A stretch of DNA of 64,000 nucleotides, taken from contig CALVPT010000001.1 in the NCBI GenBank assembly GCA_944354125.1, forward strand, positions 62,001 to 126,000, written 5' to 3'. Positions 51,888-61,748 of the stretch are shown here, piece after piece. Positions within the stretch are counted from its first letter, which is position 1. Each line of letters opens with the position of its first letter. Source of the DNA: an uncultured Clostridia bacterium (lineage in GTDB: Bacteria; Bacillota; Clostridia; Christensenellales; Borkfalkiaceae). The translations under genes were made by a program, and so were the position numbers. The notes beneath the pieces are model-generated. The model did not search any database, had not been told where the DNA came from, and saw only the letters and a program-made list of their open reading frames with translations.

Positions 51888-53264
51888 TCACTTTATAAGC
51901 ATCTGCAGGGAAGCAATTATATACTGTCTTACGAAAGAAGGCTCTATGATGTTGTCTATATAGCCGCCCTTTGCCGCATTGATGGGATCGGAATTTTCAT
52001 CCGCATACTTTGCGGCGAGCTTTTTCATATCCGTCTTCTTGTCCTTTGTAAGCTCTATCTCTGCTCCCTGAACGCTGTCGAAGAGTGCAATCTTTGCGTT
52101 TGCGAACGCGTAGGAGAAGTCATAGCCCATGGACTTTGCGGCGAAAATAGTATAGCCGAGACCTACTGCCTTGCCCGTAACGACTGAAATCTTAGCCGTA
52201 TCAAGAGTATTGAGAATGCTTATATAGTCGGCAAGTTCTCTTATTACGGGGCTGTTGGCGGCGTCGGGCGTAGCCTTTATGCCGAGGGTATTGACAAAGG
52301 TAATATAGGGAAGCGCATAATTGCTTGCAAGTCTTGCAAACTCTTTGAGTTTTCTTGCCTTGCCTGCGCACAGCTCCACGCCGTTCTCATTGTCGAAGAT
52401 GACTGCCGCAACGGAGATGCCGCCTATCCTTGCGAGCACGCATCTGACCTCGCTGCAATATCCTGCGCCGAGCTCTACAACGCTGTCCTTATCGAATACG
52501 GAAAGCAGGTTCTTTGCCGAAGCTGCTGTCTTTAAGGCAGGAACAGACCTGTTGAGATCTTCGCAGTCGACAACGCCCACCGAGAGAAGCCCGGAAAGAG
52601 CGGTTATCTTTGACTTTACATCGCCGAGATCCTTTACAACCAGCGTCGCAAGCTGAGCCTTTGAGATTGCCGAGGCTCCGCCAATCTTCTCCTTGGGAAG
52701 GTTTTCGCCTGCGGAAGCGGTGATAACCAGAGGGCTTGAAGATGCCAGCACAGATTTCTTTTCTATGAAGAAGTTGAAATCGCATATGCCTGCGAGGAGG
52801 GAAATCTGTCCGTATACCTCACCGTTTACGACTAGATACTGGGGGACAACGCCTTTGAGCTGAGCAGCCTTGGAAAGCAGAGCGGCTATGCCCTCGAGCA
52901 CGTTGACGCCCTCGCCCACTCTCACGCCGAGCGAAGAGAGCAGATAGATTACGGGCGTGCCGTTCTTTTCAGCCTGTTCAAGGCATTTGTAAATTTTCTT
53001 GCAATTAGCATTGCTGATGCCGCCGCTGAGTACCTGGCTATTCTGCGCAACAATATAATAAGGATAGTCATTTATCGTTGCGAAGCCCGTTACAACGCCT
53101 TCGCCCTCTGCCCTGTCTCCGTAGAACTCGCTTTCGGAGAATGAAAAGGCAGACAGTTCGACAAAACTATCCTTATCAGTCAGATTGTTGATTTCCTCAC
53201 GAATAACCTTTCCGGCGTCCAGCAACTGCTGTTTACGCGCCTGCAAAAGTTTGATTTTATCCAT
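51888..53264 (-). CDS. Divergent acyl-CoA carboxyltransferase (MmdA/PccB-like)
   Basis: Crotonase-fold carboxyltransferase with two halves (about 1-220 and 235-458). EGVVTGFATINDYPYYIVAQN and LEGIAALL match the family. The first oxyanion-hole segment, usually SGGAR, reads SSLGVRVGEG, and the GPCAGGAVY segment is replaced by NGEVYGQISL. The second half keeps EIELTKDKK-like sequence but is also altered. ATG 53264 has AGGAG upstream and is preferred to 53330. First gene of the cluster. It may act on a different CoA ester, or be structural. Confidence 0.8.
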   Translation of the reverse strand: MDKIKLLQARKQQLLDAGKVIREEINNLTDKDSFVELSAFSFSESEFYGDRAEGEGVVTGFATINDYPYYIVAQNSQVLSGGISNANCKKIYKCLEQAEKNGTPVIYLLSSLGVRVGEGVNVLEGIAALLSKAAQLKGVVPQYLVVNGEVYGQISLLAGICDFNFFIEKKSVLASSSPLVITASAGENLPKEKIGGASAISKAQLATLVVKDLGDVKSKITALSGLLSVGVVDCEDLNRSVPALKTAASAKNLLSVFDKDSVVELGAGYCSEVRCVLARIGGISVAAVIFDNENGVELCAGKARKLKEFARLASNYALPYITFVNTLGIKATPDAANSPVIRELADYISILNTLDTAKISVVTGKAVGLGYTIFAAKSMGYDFSYAFANAKIALFDSVQGAEIELTKDKKTDMKKLAAKYADENSDPINAAKGGYIDNIIEPSFVRQYIIASLQMLIK

Positions 53265-53446
53265 GTAAAATACTCCTGATGCCAAATTTTCTACGTATAT
53301 CATTTTATCAAAACCGAGCGACAAAATCAATTATTTGAAGAACAATTTTCATCAAAAAAATACGCGATTTTCTTTTGTCCTGTCCCATTGTGTCGATATG
53401 TGTAACCAAGGTGAAATAAAACTATTTTGTATTGTCTGAATCTAAT

Positions 53447-53478
53447 AGAAAAGGCGGCGGACTCCAAAGTCCGCCGCC
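53447..53478 (-). terminator. Terminator of the TVP38-family gene
   Basis: GGCGGCGGACT (53453-53463) pairs with AGTCCGCCGCC (53468-53478). On the minus strand TTTTCTATT follows. Confidence 0.85.
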
Positions 53479-53494
53479 ATCAATATTAAATGCA

Positions 53495-54490
53495 CTATTT
53501 TTTGTCGCTTTCAGTCCTGCCGTCGTTATGTTTATCCTTTTTGCGGTCAGACTTCCCGTTTTTGCTTTCGCCCATATGCAGAAATTTGAATTTTGACTTG
53601 AGATACGAGTCGATGCGGTCAGAATACTTGCAAACGAGATAGAATACGGCAATTATTATGGCGATAAGCACAATCCATATGAGTATGCCCCACCAGGTCG
53701 TAAAAGGAATTATATCGAGTGAATATGCCGTGGTAAAGACCGAAATGAGTCTGGTTACGGTTATCATTATGAGGAAATATGGCGTAGTCATCGACGACAG
53801 CCCCGCAACAAAGCACAAGACGTCGTCGGGGAAAAGCGGCAGAAGGAACATTATCGAGAGCAAAAGATAGTCCTTGCCCTTGAGTTTTTCCAGCCACTTA
53901 TCCAGATCGTCTTTGCCGACAATCCAGCATACCGCCTTATACCCAATCACCCTGCCTATGAAAAACGCAACAACCGAACCTATGATAATGCCTATAAAGC
54001 TATAGAGCGCGCTCCAGAGCGGTCCGAACAGCGCAACGCCGACGGCTACCGTCACGGAGCCCGGCACGGGCAGAATGACAACCTGAAGAAACTGTATTAT
54101 AATATATATAATGACAGCCGTACTGCCGAAGTCTGCAATGAAGTTGCGAAGCGCCTCTATGCTCGTGAGCGTGGATATGATTTTAGTGGCGCTGAGAGTA
54201 TAGAAGACGACGGCGAAGATATCCAGGCAGATAAACGTGCACAGAATCAGCCTGTGCACCGACTGTTTTTTCAGAAAATAAAAGACGTAATAAAGTATGA
54301 GCATGAGGGCGATAACGCCGACCGCAAGCCATAAAAGAAGCGTAAAATGTTCGGCAATGAAGTTAAGTCCCTTATAGCTCAGGCCGTATGCCGTGAACAA
54401 CAAAGCGACAACGGCAAAGACTGTCGCCAACAGCAGGTTGACGACATGCTTTACTACCTCCATTACTTTTGTCTTTGTCTCTCTGTCCAA
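53495..54490 (-). CDS. TVP38/TMEM64 (DedA superfamily) membrane protein
   Basis: About seven membrane segments. The SNARE-associated domain is seen around 150-260: PGSVTVAVGVALFGPLWSAL, then FFIGRVIGYKAV and FLLPLFPDDVLCFVAGLSSM. Such proteins are thought to move lipids across membranes. The tail (about 310-331) is strongly charged. At 331 residues it is longer than bacterial relatives because of two extra N-terminal segments. Confidence 0.87.
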   Translation of the reverse strand: MDRETKTKVMEVVKHVVNLLLATVFAVVALLFTAYGLSYKGLNFIAEHFTLLLWLAVGVIALMLILYYVFYFLKKQSVHRLILCTFICLDIFAVVFYTLSATKIISTLTSIEALRNFIADFGSTAVIIYIIIQFLQVVILPVPGSVTVAVGVALFGPLWSALYSFIGIIIGSVVAFFIGRVIGYKAVCWIVGKDDLDKWLEKLKGKDYLLLSIMFLLPLFPDDVLCFVAGLSSMTTPYFLIMITVTRLISVFTTAYSLDIIPFTTWWGILIWIVLIAIIIAVFYLVCKYSDRIDSYLKSKFKFLHMGESKNGKSDRKKDKHNDGRTESDKK

Positions 54491-54547
54491 AATGCTTAAT
54501 CCCGTCTTTTTATCAGTCAGTATTATAATAGGAAAACAGATGCGATT

Positions 54548-54991
54548 TTATTCCGATTTATAATTTTTAATTGCATCGGTTGCCAGTTTGTCACACCTGT
54601 TGTTGTGCTCGTTGTCGGCGTGCCCCTTGACTTTATGGAAAGTCACCCGATGTATTTCGGTAAGTTTAAGAAGTCTTTTCCAGAGGTCGTCGTTGAGCAC
54701 GGGCTTATTGTCGGTTTTTTTCCAGCCGCTTGCAGCCCAACCGTAAATCCATCTGTTTGCAAAGGCGTTTACCGTGTATGCAGAATCGCTGTAAACGCTG
54801 ACCTCACAGGGTTCTTTCAGGCACTCAAGTCCGTAAATGACGGCGGAAATCTCCATACGGTTGTTTGTGGTATCCGCCTCCGCACCCGAAATCTCCTTTT
54901 CGTGTCCGTTGAACATGAGGATTGCGCCCCAACCGCCTACCCCGGGATTGCCCGAGCAGGCGCCGTCCGTATATAGCGTTACTTTTTTCAT
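54548..54991 (-). CDS. rnhA: Ribonuclease HI
   Basis: Cleaves RNA in RNA-DNA hybrids. Catalytic residues: Asp in YTDGACSGNPG, Glu in NNRMEISA, Asp in VYSDSAY and Asp in GHADNEHNNRCD. Length 147 is normal. The start overlaps the proC stop by 4 bases. Confidence 0.96.
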   Translation of the reverse strand: MKKVTLYTDGACSGNPGVGGWGAILMFNGHEKEISGAEADTTNNRMEISAVIYGLECLKEPCEVSVYSDSAYTVNAFANRWIYGWAASGWKKTDNKPVLNDDLWKRLLKLTEIHRVTFHKVKGHADNEHNNRCDKLATDAIKNYKSE

Positions 54992-55800
54992 CTGGAAAGT
55001 TCTTCTGAGCGCTTAACACATGCCGCGACGGCATTCGAAATTATGCCTCTGAAATTATTCTCCTCCAGAACTTTTACAGCCTCGATCGTCGTTCCTCCCT
55101 TGCTGCAAACGCTCATAATGAGCTCGCTTAAGGGCTTCTGACTGTGAACGACCATATCGGCGCCACCGATGACCGTCTGAACGGCAAGAAGCTTTGCCTC
55201 GTCCTTAGTCAGCCCCTGTTCTATTCCGGCATCTATAAGGCTGTCGATAAACATAAATACATATGCGGGGCCGCTTCCGCTTATTCCCGTTACGGCGTCC
55301 AGCTTACTCTCGTCCGTGCTCAGCACTTCGCCCATACAGCCGAAGAGCTTGCTTATGAATTCGGTATCGTCGGTGTCGGAGTTGAAGTCACTCATATCCA
55401 CCGCCATCATGCCGCTGCCAACCGAGCAGGGAAGATTTGGCATACAGCGCGCAACTTTTATAATGCCGACTCCGAGCGAGTTCTTGATCTTGGCCTTTTT
55501 TACGCCTGCCATTATGCTTATTACCTTTTCGGGGCAGATGCCTTTAAGTTCTTGTGCAACTTCGGGGAATGTCTGGGGCTTAATGGCAAAGAGTATATAT
55601 TCGCTGTTTTCTGCGACGTATCTGTTGCTGTCCGAAACGGTTACGCCCAGCTCCTGCCCCATATTTTCCAATTTCTCTATGGACGTATCGCTGACGATTA
55701 TTCTTTTGGCTTTGATAAAATCTGACAATACTGCACCCCTCAGAATGGCGCTTGCCATGAATCCGCAGCCGATAACTCCAAGTTTATATTGTTTTTTCAT
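54988..55800 (-). CDS. proC: Pyrroline-5-carboxylate reductase
   Basis: Last step of proline synthesis. N-terminal dinucleotide fold GVIGCGFMASAIL, then KVISIMAGVK, and the C-terminal signature GISGSGPAYVFMFIDSLIDAG. Length 270 is normal. Confidence 0.95.
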   Translation of the reverse strand: MKKQYKLGVIGCGFMASAILRGAVLSDFIKAKRIIVSDTSIEKLENMGQELGVTVSDSNRYVAENSEYILFAIKPQTFPEVAQELKGICPEKVISIMAGVKKAKIKNSLGVGIIKVARCMPNLPCSVGSGMMAVDMSDFNSDTDDTEFISKLFGCMGEVLSTDESKLDAVTGISGSGPAYVFMFIDSLIDAGIEQGLTKDEAKLLAVQTVIGGADMVVHSQKPLSELIMSVCSKGGTTIEAVKVLEENNFRGIISNAVAACVKRSEELSR

Positions 55801-55820
55801 AGATAAAACTCCAAAATCAG

Positions 55821-55849
55821 TTGACTAATGAATTTTGATAATATATAAT
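55821..55849 (+). promoter_or_regulatory. Promoter of tRNA-Trp
   Basis: TTGACT (55821-55826), 17 bases, TATAAT (55844-55849), about 18 bases before the mature tRNA. It diverges from proC. Confidence 0.75.
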
Positions 55850-55867
55850 TACTAAGCTAAATGTTTT

Positions 55868-55942
55868 AGGGGAATAGCTCAACGGTAGAGTCGCGGTCTC
55901 CAAAACCGTCGGTTGCATGTTCGAATCGTGTTTCCCCTGCCA
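55868..55942 (+). tRNA. tRNA-Trp (anticodon CCA)
   Basis: Acceptor AGGGGAA pairs with TTCCCCT, discriminator G, encoded CCA. The D-arm is GCTCAACGGTAGAGT. The anticodon stem-loop GCGGT-CTCCAAA-ACCGT gives CCA. The T-arm is GCATG-TTCGAAT-CGTGT, with wobble pairs. Confidence 0.95.
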
Positions 55943-55976
55943 GACGCCTTGACGAAAGTCGGGGCGTTTTCTTTTT
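55943..55976 (+). terminator. tRNA-Trp terminator, first repeat
   Basis: ACGCCTTGAC, GAAA tetraloop, GTCGGGGCGT, then TTTCTTTTT. The same element occurs again at 56049 and 56156. Confidence 0.85.
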
Positions 55977-56048
55977 GCCCAACTCAGCGGCAGAGTCGCG
56001 TTTCCCACCAAAACCACCGTTTGATGCTCGAACCGCATTCCCCTGCCA
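55975..56048 (+). pseudogene. Decayed tRNA-Trp copy 1
   Basis: Keeps the D-arm (CTCAGCGGCAGAGTCGCG), a region with CCACCAAAACCACC in place of the anticodon arm, a T-arm and CCCCTGCCA at the end. The 5' acceptor strand AGGGGAA has become TTTGCCCAA and can no longer pair with the 3' strand. The anticodon stem is also broken. It is unlikely to make tRNA. Confidence 0.8.
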
Positions 56049-56082
56049 GACGCCTTGACGAAAGTCGGGGCGTTTTCTTTTT
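56049..56082 (+). terminator. Terminator, second repeat
   Basis: Identical in sequence to the one at 55943 over the stem, loop and T-tract, 106 bases downstream. Confidence 0.75.
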
Positions 56083-56155
56083 GTCAAACTCAGCGGCTGA
56101 GTCGCGTTTCCCACCAAAACCACCGTCTGATGTCCGAACCGCATTTCCCCTGTCA
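56082..56155 (+). pseudogene. Decayed tRNA-Trp copy 2
   Basis: Very similar to copy 1 (same altered anticodon region), with a few further changes: GGCTGAG in the D-arm, GATGTCCGAACC in the T-arm, and TGTCA for the final TGCCA. The acceptor 5' strand is lost here as well, so the two copies derive from an already damaged unit. Confidence 0.8.
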
Positions 56156-56189
56156 GACGCCTTGACGAAAGTCGGGGCGTTTTCTTTTT
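56156..56189 (+). terminator. Terminator, third repeat
   Basis: Third identical copy of the GAAA-capped terminator, 107 bases after the second. Confidence 0.75.
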
Positions 56190-56236
56190 GCAAACACCTT
56201 AAAGCGGTACCGTTTGACAGAGAAACTTTTGACAGC

Positions 56237-56695
56237 TCAGTCCCAACCGTATTCGATATATCGACAATCTGACTTAAGGCCCTTTACAACTACCTTTCGG
56301 TCGTCTATCAGGTCGTCCGGCAGATAGTCGATATCGAACCAGCCGATCTCCGAACACTTGGAGGGTTCACATATTTTCGGTTCGCCCTCAAACTCATTGC
56401 ATTCAAAGTATGCGTTGACATATGTGAGGTCGATATCTTTCTCCCTCTTATGTACCAGCGCGACAAAACCGAGGCTATCTCCCTCTATGGTTATTCCGAG
56501 CTCTTCTTCAGCCTCGCGCACGGCAGTTTTTTTCATGCTTTCACCGTGTTCGATATGTCCGGCATAGGAAAAGTCCCATTTGCCGTCGGCAAAGCCCGTA
56601 TTCTGCCTGCGCTGCAAGAGTACCTGCTTTCTGCCGTTGACCGTCCGCATAAGCATTACGATGACGGCAGAAGGCGTCTTGAAATGTTCTTTCAA
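56237..56695 (-). CDS. NUDIX hydrolase (MutT-like)
   Basis: Hydrolyses a nucleoside diphosphate linked to another moiety. The Nudix box GHIEHGESMKKTAVREAEEELGI, reported here by its key parts G-x5-E-x7-REAEEELG, spans about residues 41-63 and is intact. Length 152. The substrate is unknown; 8-oxo-dGTP or an isoprenoid diphosphate are possibilities by family. It is 3 bases after purB, so likely the same transcript. Confidence 0.9.
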   Translation of the reverse strand: MKEHFKTPSAVIVMLMRTVNGRKQVLLQRRQNTGFADGKWDFSYAGHIEHGESMKKTAVREAEEELGITIEGDSLGFVALVHKREKDIDLTYVNAYFECNEFEGEPKICEPSKCSEIGWFDIDYLPDDLIDDRKVVVKGLKSDCRYIEYGWD

Positions 56696-56698
56696 TCT

Positions 56699-58144
56699 TT
56701 ATACCATTACTTCGCCCTTGAGTCCGAGGTCGCCGCCGTTCTCGTTGAGTATGGGCATTATTTCGTTTTCAATGAATTCGACCGTCTGCTGAGGCGCTCT
56801 GCCGATAAAGTTCTTAGCGTCGAGTATCTCGTTGAGCTTATCGTGAGCAGCCGCAAACATTTTGTCGCCCTTAATGAGTTCAATGAGGTTATTGTCGAGG
56901 CCTCTTTCCTTTACGTTTCTGCCCGCTTCCATGGAGAGAACTCTTATTCTCTCGTGAAGTTCCTGTCTGTCGCCGCCTGCCTTTACGCACTCCATCATTA
57001 TATTTTCGGTGGCCATAAAGGGAAGTTCTGCGGCGATATGCTTTGCTATGACCTTATCGTATACGACGAGATTTTCGCTTACATTCATATATATATTGAG
57101 TATGCCGTCGAGCGCGAGGAACGCCTGGGCAAGCACAATTCTCCTGTTTGCAGAATCGTCGAGCGTCCTTTCGAACCACTGCGTGCCTGCCGTTATTGCC
57201 GTATTCATGGGCAGAGAGATGACATATCTTGCAAGCGAGCCCATTCTTTCGCTTCTCATGGGGTTGCGCTTGTATGCCATTGCGGAAGATCCTATCTGCG
57301 ATTTTTCGAACGGCTCCTCGATTTCCTTCATATTCTGAAGAATGCGGATATCGTTAGAGAATTTATAAGCGCTCTGGGCAATCTGCGAGAGAACGCAGAG
57401 CACGTTATAGTCAAACTTTCTGGGATAGGTCTGCCCCGTTACTCCGTATACCTTATCATAGCCGAGCTTATTCACAACTCTCTTTTCAAGTTCTTTAACC
57501 TTTTCGGTGTCGCCGTTAAAGAGTTCCATAAAGCTTGCCTGAGTACCCGTAGTCCCCTTTACGCCCCTGAGCTTGAAATTATTTTCAAGATTTATGAGGT
57601 CGATGTAGTCCATTTCGAGGTCCTGAAGCCAGAGCGTCGCCCTCTTGCCGACGGTAGTCAGCTGAGCGGGCTGAAGGTGTGTAAAGCCAAGCGTGGGCAA
57701 ATCCTTATATTTTAGCGCAAAGTTTTTGAGCTTGTCCATGACGTTGACGAGCTTTTTCTTGATTATCTTAAGCGCGTCGTGCATCATTATGAGCTCCGAG
57801 TTGCAGTCGACATAGCAGCTGGTTGCGCCGAGGTGAATGATTGCCTTTGCCTTGGTAGCCTGACTGCCGTATGCCTTTACGTGCGCCATAACGTCGTGCC
57901 TTACTTCTCTTTCATACTTTTCTGCAAGGTCAAAGTTTATGTCGTCGGCATATTTTTTAAGCTCGTCAACCTGTTCCTGAGTTATGTTGAGTCCGAGCTC
58001 CATCTCGGATTCGGCAAGAGCTATCCACAGCTTGCGCCATAACTTAAAGCGCTTTTCATCGGAAAAGGCGGCTGCCATTTCTCTGCTTGCATAGCGCGTT
58101 ATCAAGGGGTTTGCATACACTGAATTATCCATATCTGTCTCCAA
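56699..58144 (-). CDS. purB: Adenylosuccinate lyase
   Basis: Splits adenylosuccinate and SAICAR in purine synthesis. Catalytic histidines in GATSCYVDCN-preceding HLGATS and in GFTHLQPAQ; the signature loop IGSSAMAYKRNPMRSE carries the catalytic serine. Length 481 is within the longer (eukaryote-like and clostridial) group. Confidence 0.95.
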   Translation of the reverse strand: METDMDNSVYANPLITRYASREMAAAFSDEKRFKLWRKLWIALAESEMELGLNITQEQVDELKKYADDINFDLAEKYEREVRHDVMAHVKAYGSQATKAKAIIHLGATSCYVDCNSELIMMHDALKIIKKKLVNVMDKLKNFALKYKDLPTLGFTHLQPAQLTTVGKRATLWLQDLEMDYIDLINLENNFKLRGVKGTTGTQASFMELFNGDTEKVKELEKRVVNKLGYDKVYGVTGQTYPRKFDYNVLCVLSQIAQSAYKFSNDIRILQNMKEIEEPFEKSQIGSSAMAYKRNPMRSERMGSLARYVISLPMNTAITAGTQWFERTLDDSANRRIVLAQAFLALDGILNIYMNVSENLVVYDKVIAKHIAAELPFMATENIMMECVKAGGDRQELHERIRVLSMEAGRNVKERGLDNNLIELIKGDKMFAAAHDKLNEILDAKNFIGRAPQQTVEFIENEIMPILNENGGDLGLKGEVMV

Positions 58145-58159
58145 ATGAAAAATGTTAAC

Positions 58160-58414
58160 TTATTTGTCCGTATCTTCGTCTTTTGCTTCCTTGTCCTTGC
58201 ATGTCCTTGAGACGAGCTTTACGACAAGAGTGCAGACGAGAATGAAAAATGGTATTATGCCCATGGCTCCGCCCAGGCACATCATGGCAATGCCCGTAAA
58301 GTACATCACTCCGTTATTTCCCGAAGCGAGAAAGACGATAGACCCGACGACAAGGCATACGACCGCCGCCGTAAAGACGCCGAGCGAGAGCATGACAATT
58401 GTCCTTTTATCCAT
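58160..58414 (-). CDS. Small two-segment membrane protein
   Basis: 84 residues with two hydrophobic segments (about 8-32 and 37-70) and a charged end (KDKEAKDEDTDK). No family is recognised. It sits between ppiB (3-base gap) and purB (15 bases), so it is probably translated from the same message. Confidence 0.65.
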   Translation of the reverse strand: MDKRTIVMLSLGVFTAAVVCLVVGSIVFLASGNNGVMYFTGIAMMCLGGAMGIIPFFILVCTLVVKLVSRTCKDKEAKDEDTDK

Positions 58415-58417
58415 AAT

Positions 58418-58945
58418 TTATCTCGCGTGTTTTCTGGGAGCGGGGTATTCAGTCCCGAAGGTCTCCACCCTGACGGTCTTCATTATCTGCGCAACCTTAG
58501 GCTTATCCTGATAGTCGGTGGCAACCGAAGCAATCTTGTCCACGTTTTCTATGCCCTCCGTCACCTGACCGAAAGCCGCATACTGTCCGTCGAGATAGGC
58601 GGCGTTATCGTGCATAATGAAGAACTGAGAACCTGCGCTGTCGGGATTCATTGCTCTTGCCATAGAAATGACGCCCCTTAAGTGTTTGACGTCATTCTTT
58701 TTGAACCCGTTGAGAGCGAATTCCCCGTCTATGCAATATCCCGGACCGCCCGTTCCGACGCCTGCAGGGTCGCCGCCCTGAATCATAAAGCCCTTGATTA
58801 CGCGGTGAAAGATAAGTCCGTCATAGAACCCCGAATTAGCAAGCGAAATAAAGTTATTTACCGTATTGGGCGCCTTTTCGGGATAGAGCTCGAGCTTTAT
58901 GATATCGCCGTTTTCCATAGTTATGGTTGCCACAGGATTAGCCAT
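58418..58945 (-). CDS. ppiB: Cyclophilin-type peptidyl-prolyl isomerase
   Basis: Speeds proline isomerisation in protein folding. Core motif FHRVIKGFMIQGGDP with the catalytic arginine, then GTGGPGY and GSQFFIMHDNAAYLDG. Length 175 is normal for the cytoplasmic type; there is no signal peptide. Confidence 0.95.
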   Translation of the reverse strand: MANPVATITMENGDIIKLELYPEKAPNTVNNFISLANSGFYDGLIFHRVIKGFMIQGGDPAGVGTGGPGYCIDGEFALNGFKKNDVKHLRGVISMARAMNPDSAGSQFFIMHDNAAYLDGQYAAFGQVTEGIENVDKIASVATDYQDKPKVAQIMKTVRVETFGTEYPAPRKHAR

Positions 58946-58972
58946 AAAATTATTCTCCTTCAGTTATATAAA

Positions 58973-59425
58973 TTACAGATCGCTGTATTTTTCAAGTTTT
59001 ACGTCAGCCTCTTCGAAGAGCTTAACCGAGAAGTCGTCGGGATAGCCCTCCTTATAGACGACCCTCTTTATGCCCGAATTTATGATTATCTTCGCGCAGA
59101 TCACGCAGGGCTGGTGAGTGCAGTACAGCGTACATCCCTCGACGCTGCAACCTACCCTCGCCGCCTGAATTATGGCGTTCTGCTCGGCATGGACGGCATA
59201 GCAAATCTCCTGCATGGTGCCGCTGGCTATGTTGAGCTTTTTCCTCAGACATTCGCCCTTGTCGGCACAGCTTTTGATGCCCTGAGGCGCACCGTTATAG
59301 CCCGTTGCTATCACCCTCTTATTCTTGACGATTATCGCGCCGACGTGACGATTTTCCTGAAAACAGCTCGACCAGCTGCCTATCTGCACCGCCATATCCA
59401 TAAAGCGCTTGTCCCATTTGTCCAT
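58973..59425 (-). CDS. dCMP deaminase (ComEB-like)
   Basis: Zinc enzyme that makes dUMP from dCMP. The HAEQNAI motif gives the zinc histidine and catalytic glutamate, and HQPCVICAK gives the two cysteines. An added cysteine/histidine segment (KSCADKGECLRKK) is usual for this group. ATG 59425 (MDKWDKRFMDMA) has GGGGG upstream and matches homologues; the longer frame to 59488 would read through the promoter. Confidence 0.92.
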   Translation of the reverse strand: MDKWDKRFMDMAVQIGSWSSCFQENRHVGAIIVKNKRVIATGYNGAPQGIKSCADKGECLRKKLNIASGTMQEICYAVHAEQNAIIQAARVGCSVEGCTLYCTHQPCVICAKIIINSGIKRVVYKEGYPDDFSVKLFEEADVKLEKYSDL

Positions 59426-59572
59426 ACACAAAAGTGCCCCCAATATAAAAATCACTAACAGTTTACCATAAACTTCTATAAATTGCAATTTTTTATTTTC
59501 TTATGTTTGATTTTATTTTACCGAGTTTATAAATTATCTGTAAAAAAATTTTTCTCTCGGAGGATTTTAACT

Positions 59573-59857
59573 ATGACTATAAAGCCTTTGTTCGACAAAG
59601 TTGTCGTTGAAGCCGTAAAGGCCGAAGAAAAGACAAAGGGCGGTATAATTCTTACTGCCGCATCTCAGGAAAAGCCCGCAACCTGCACGGTTGTAGCGGT
59701 CGGCCCCGGCGGCATCATCGACGGCAAGGAAGTGACGATGCAGGTCAAGGTTGGCGATAAGGTTCTGCTTTCCAAGTACAGCGGCACGGAAGTTAAGGTT
59801 GACGGCAAGGAATACACCATCATTCGTCAGAGCGATATTCTTGCCATCGTTGAATAA
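59573..59857 (+). CDS. groES: Co-chaperonin GroES
   Basis: Lid of the GroEL chamber. MTIKPLFDKVVVEAVKAEEKTKGGIIL begins the protein, described here by its first 8 residues; the mobile loop is around 20-33. ATG 59573 follows CGGAGGA and gives 94 residues, the usual length; the upstream frame from 59483 is not coding. The gap to groEL is 32 bases. Confidence 0.97.
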   Translation: MTIKPLFDKVVVEAVKAEEKTKGGIILTAASQEKPATCTVVAVGPGGIIDGKEVTMQVKVGDKVLLSKYSGTEVKVDGKEYTIIRQSDILAIVE

Positions 59858-59868
59858 TTGAAATATAG

Positions 59869-61524
<1,656 letters not shown>

Positions 61525-61559
61525 TAGACAAAGGCTTTAAATTCCGAAAAAATTAATTT

Positions 61560-61593
61560 GGCGTCTCCGCGACAAATGCGGAGACGCCATTTT
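61560..61593 (+). terminator. groESL terminator
   Basis: GGCGTCTCCGC (61560-61570) pairs with GCGGAGACGCC (61578-61588), followed by ATTTTA. Confidence 0.8.
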
Positions 61594-61607
61594 ACTGTCC
61601 TGATTAA

Positions 61608-61663
61608 GGTAAATTATAAGATAAAACTGTCAGCAGTTAAAGCTGAGTTCTTATAGATTTACC
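61608..61663. other. Structured intergenic element between convergent genes
   Basis: GGTAAAT (61608-61614) plus ATAAGA (61616-61621) pair with TCTTAT (61649-61654) plus ATTTACC (61657-61663). AACTG/CAGTT (61625-61629/61634-61638) forms an inner hairpin. It lies between two ordinary terminators. Function is unknown. Confidence 0.4.
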
Positions 61664-61697
61664 TGACCCGACTACCTACCTTGGCATTATTTTTAAT

Positions 61698-61726
61698 GAA
61701 AAAATCCGCAGATTTATATCTGCGGA
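61698..61726 (-). terminator. Terminator of the miaA-side operon
   Basis: TCCGCAGAT (61705-61713), TTAT, ATCTGCGGA (61718-61726). On the minus strand a run of T follows (61704 downward). Confidence 0.85.
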
Positions 61727-61748
61727 AAATAAAATTTGCAACTCAAAA

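Noticed and set aside
55943..56189. CRISPR array from three regularly spaced repeats
   Set aside because: The repeats are terminators and the intervals are related tRNA remnants, not unique spacers.
55817..56193. Several overlapping minus-strand ORFs and one plus-strand ORF over the tRNA-Trp array
   Set aside because: They arise from the tandem repeat of tRNA and terminator sequence.
56450..57715. 421-codon plus-strand frame antisense to purB
   Set aside because: Shadow frame of a certain gene, without motif or start signals.
58682..59458. 258-codon plus-strand frame over ppiB and the deaminase
   Set aside because: Both minus-strand genes are certain and the frame has no family resemblance.
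59483..59572. N-terminal extension of GroES
   Set aside because: It would run through the promoter region; ATG 59573 has the ribosome binding site and the conserved N-terminus.
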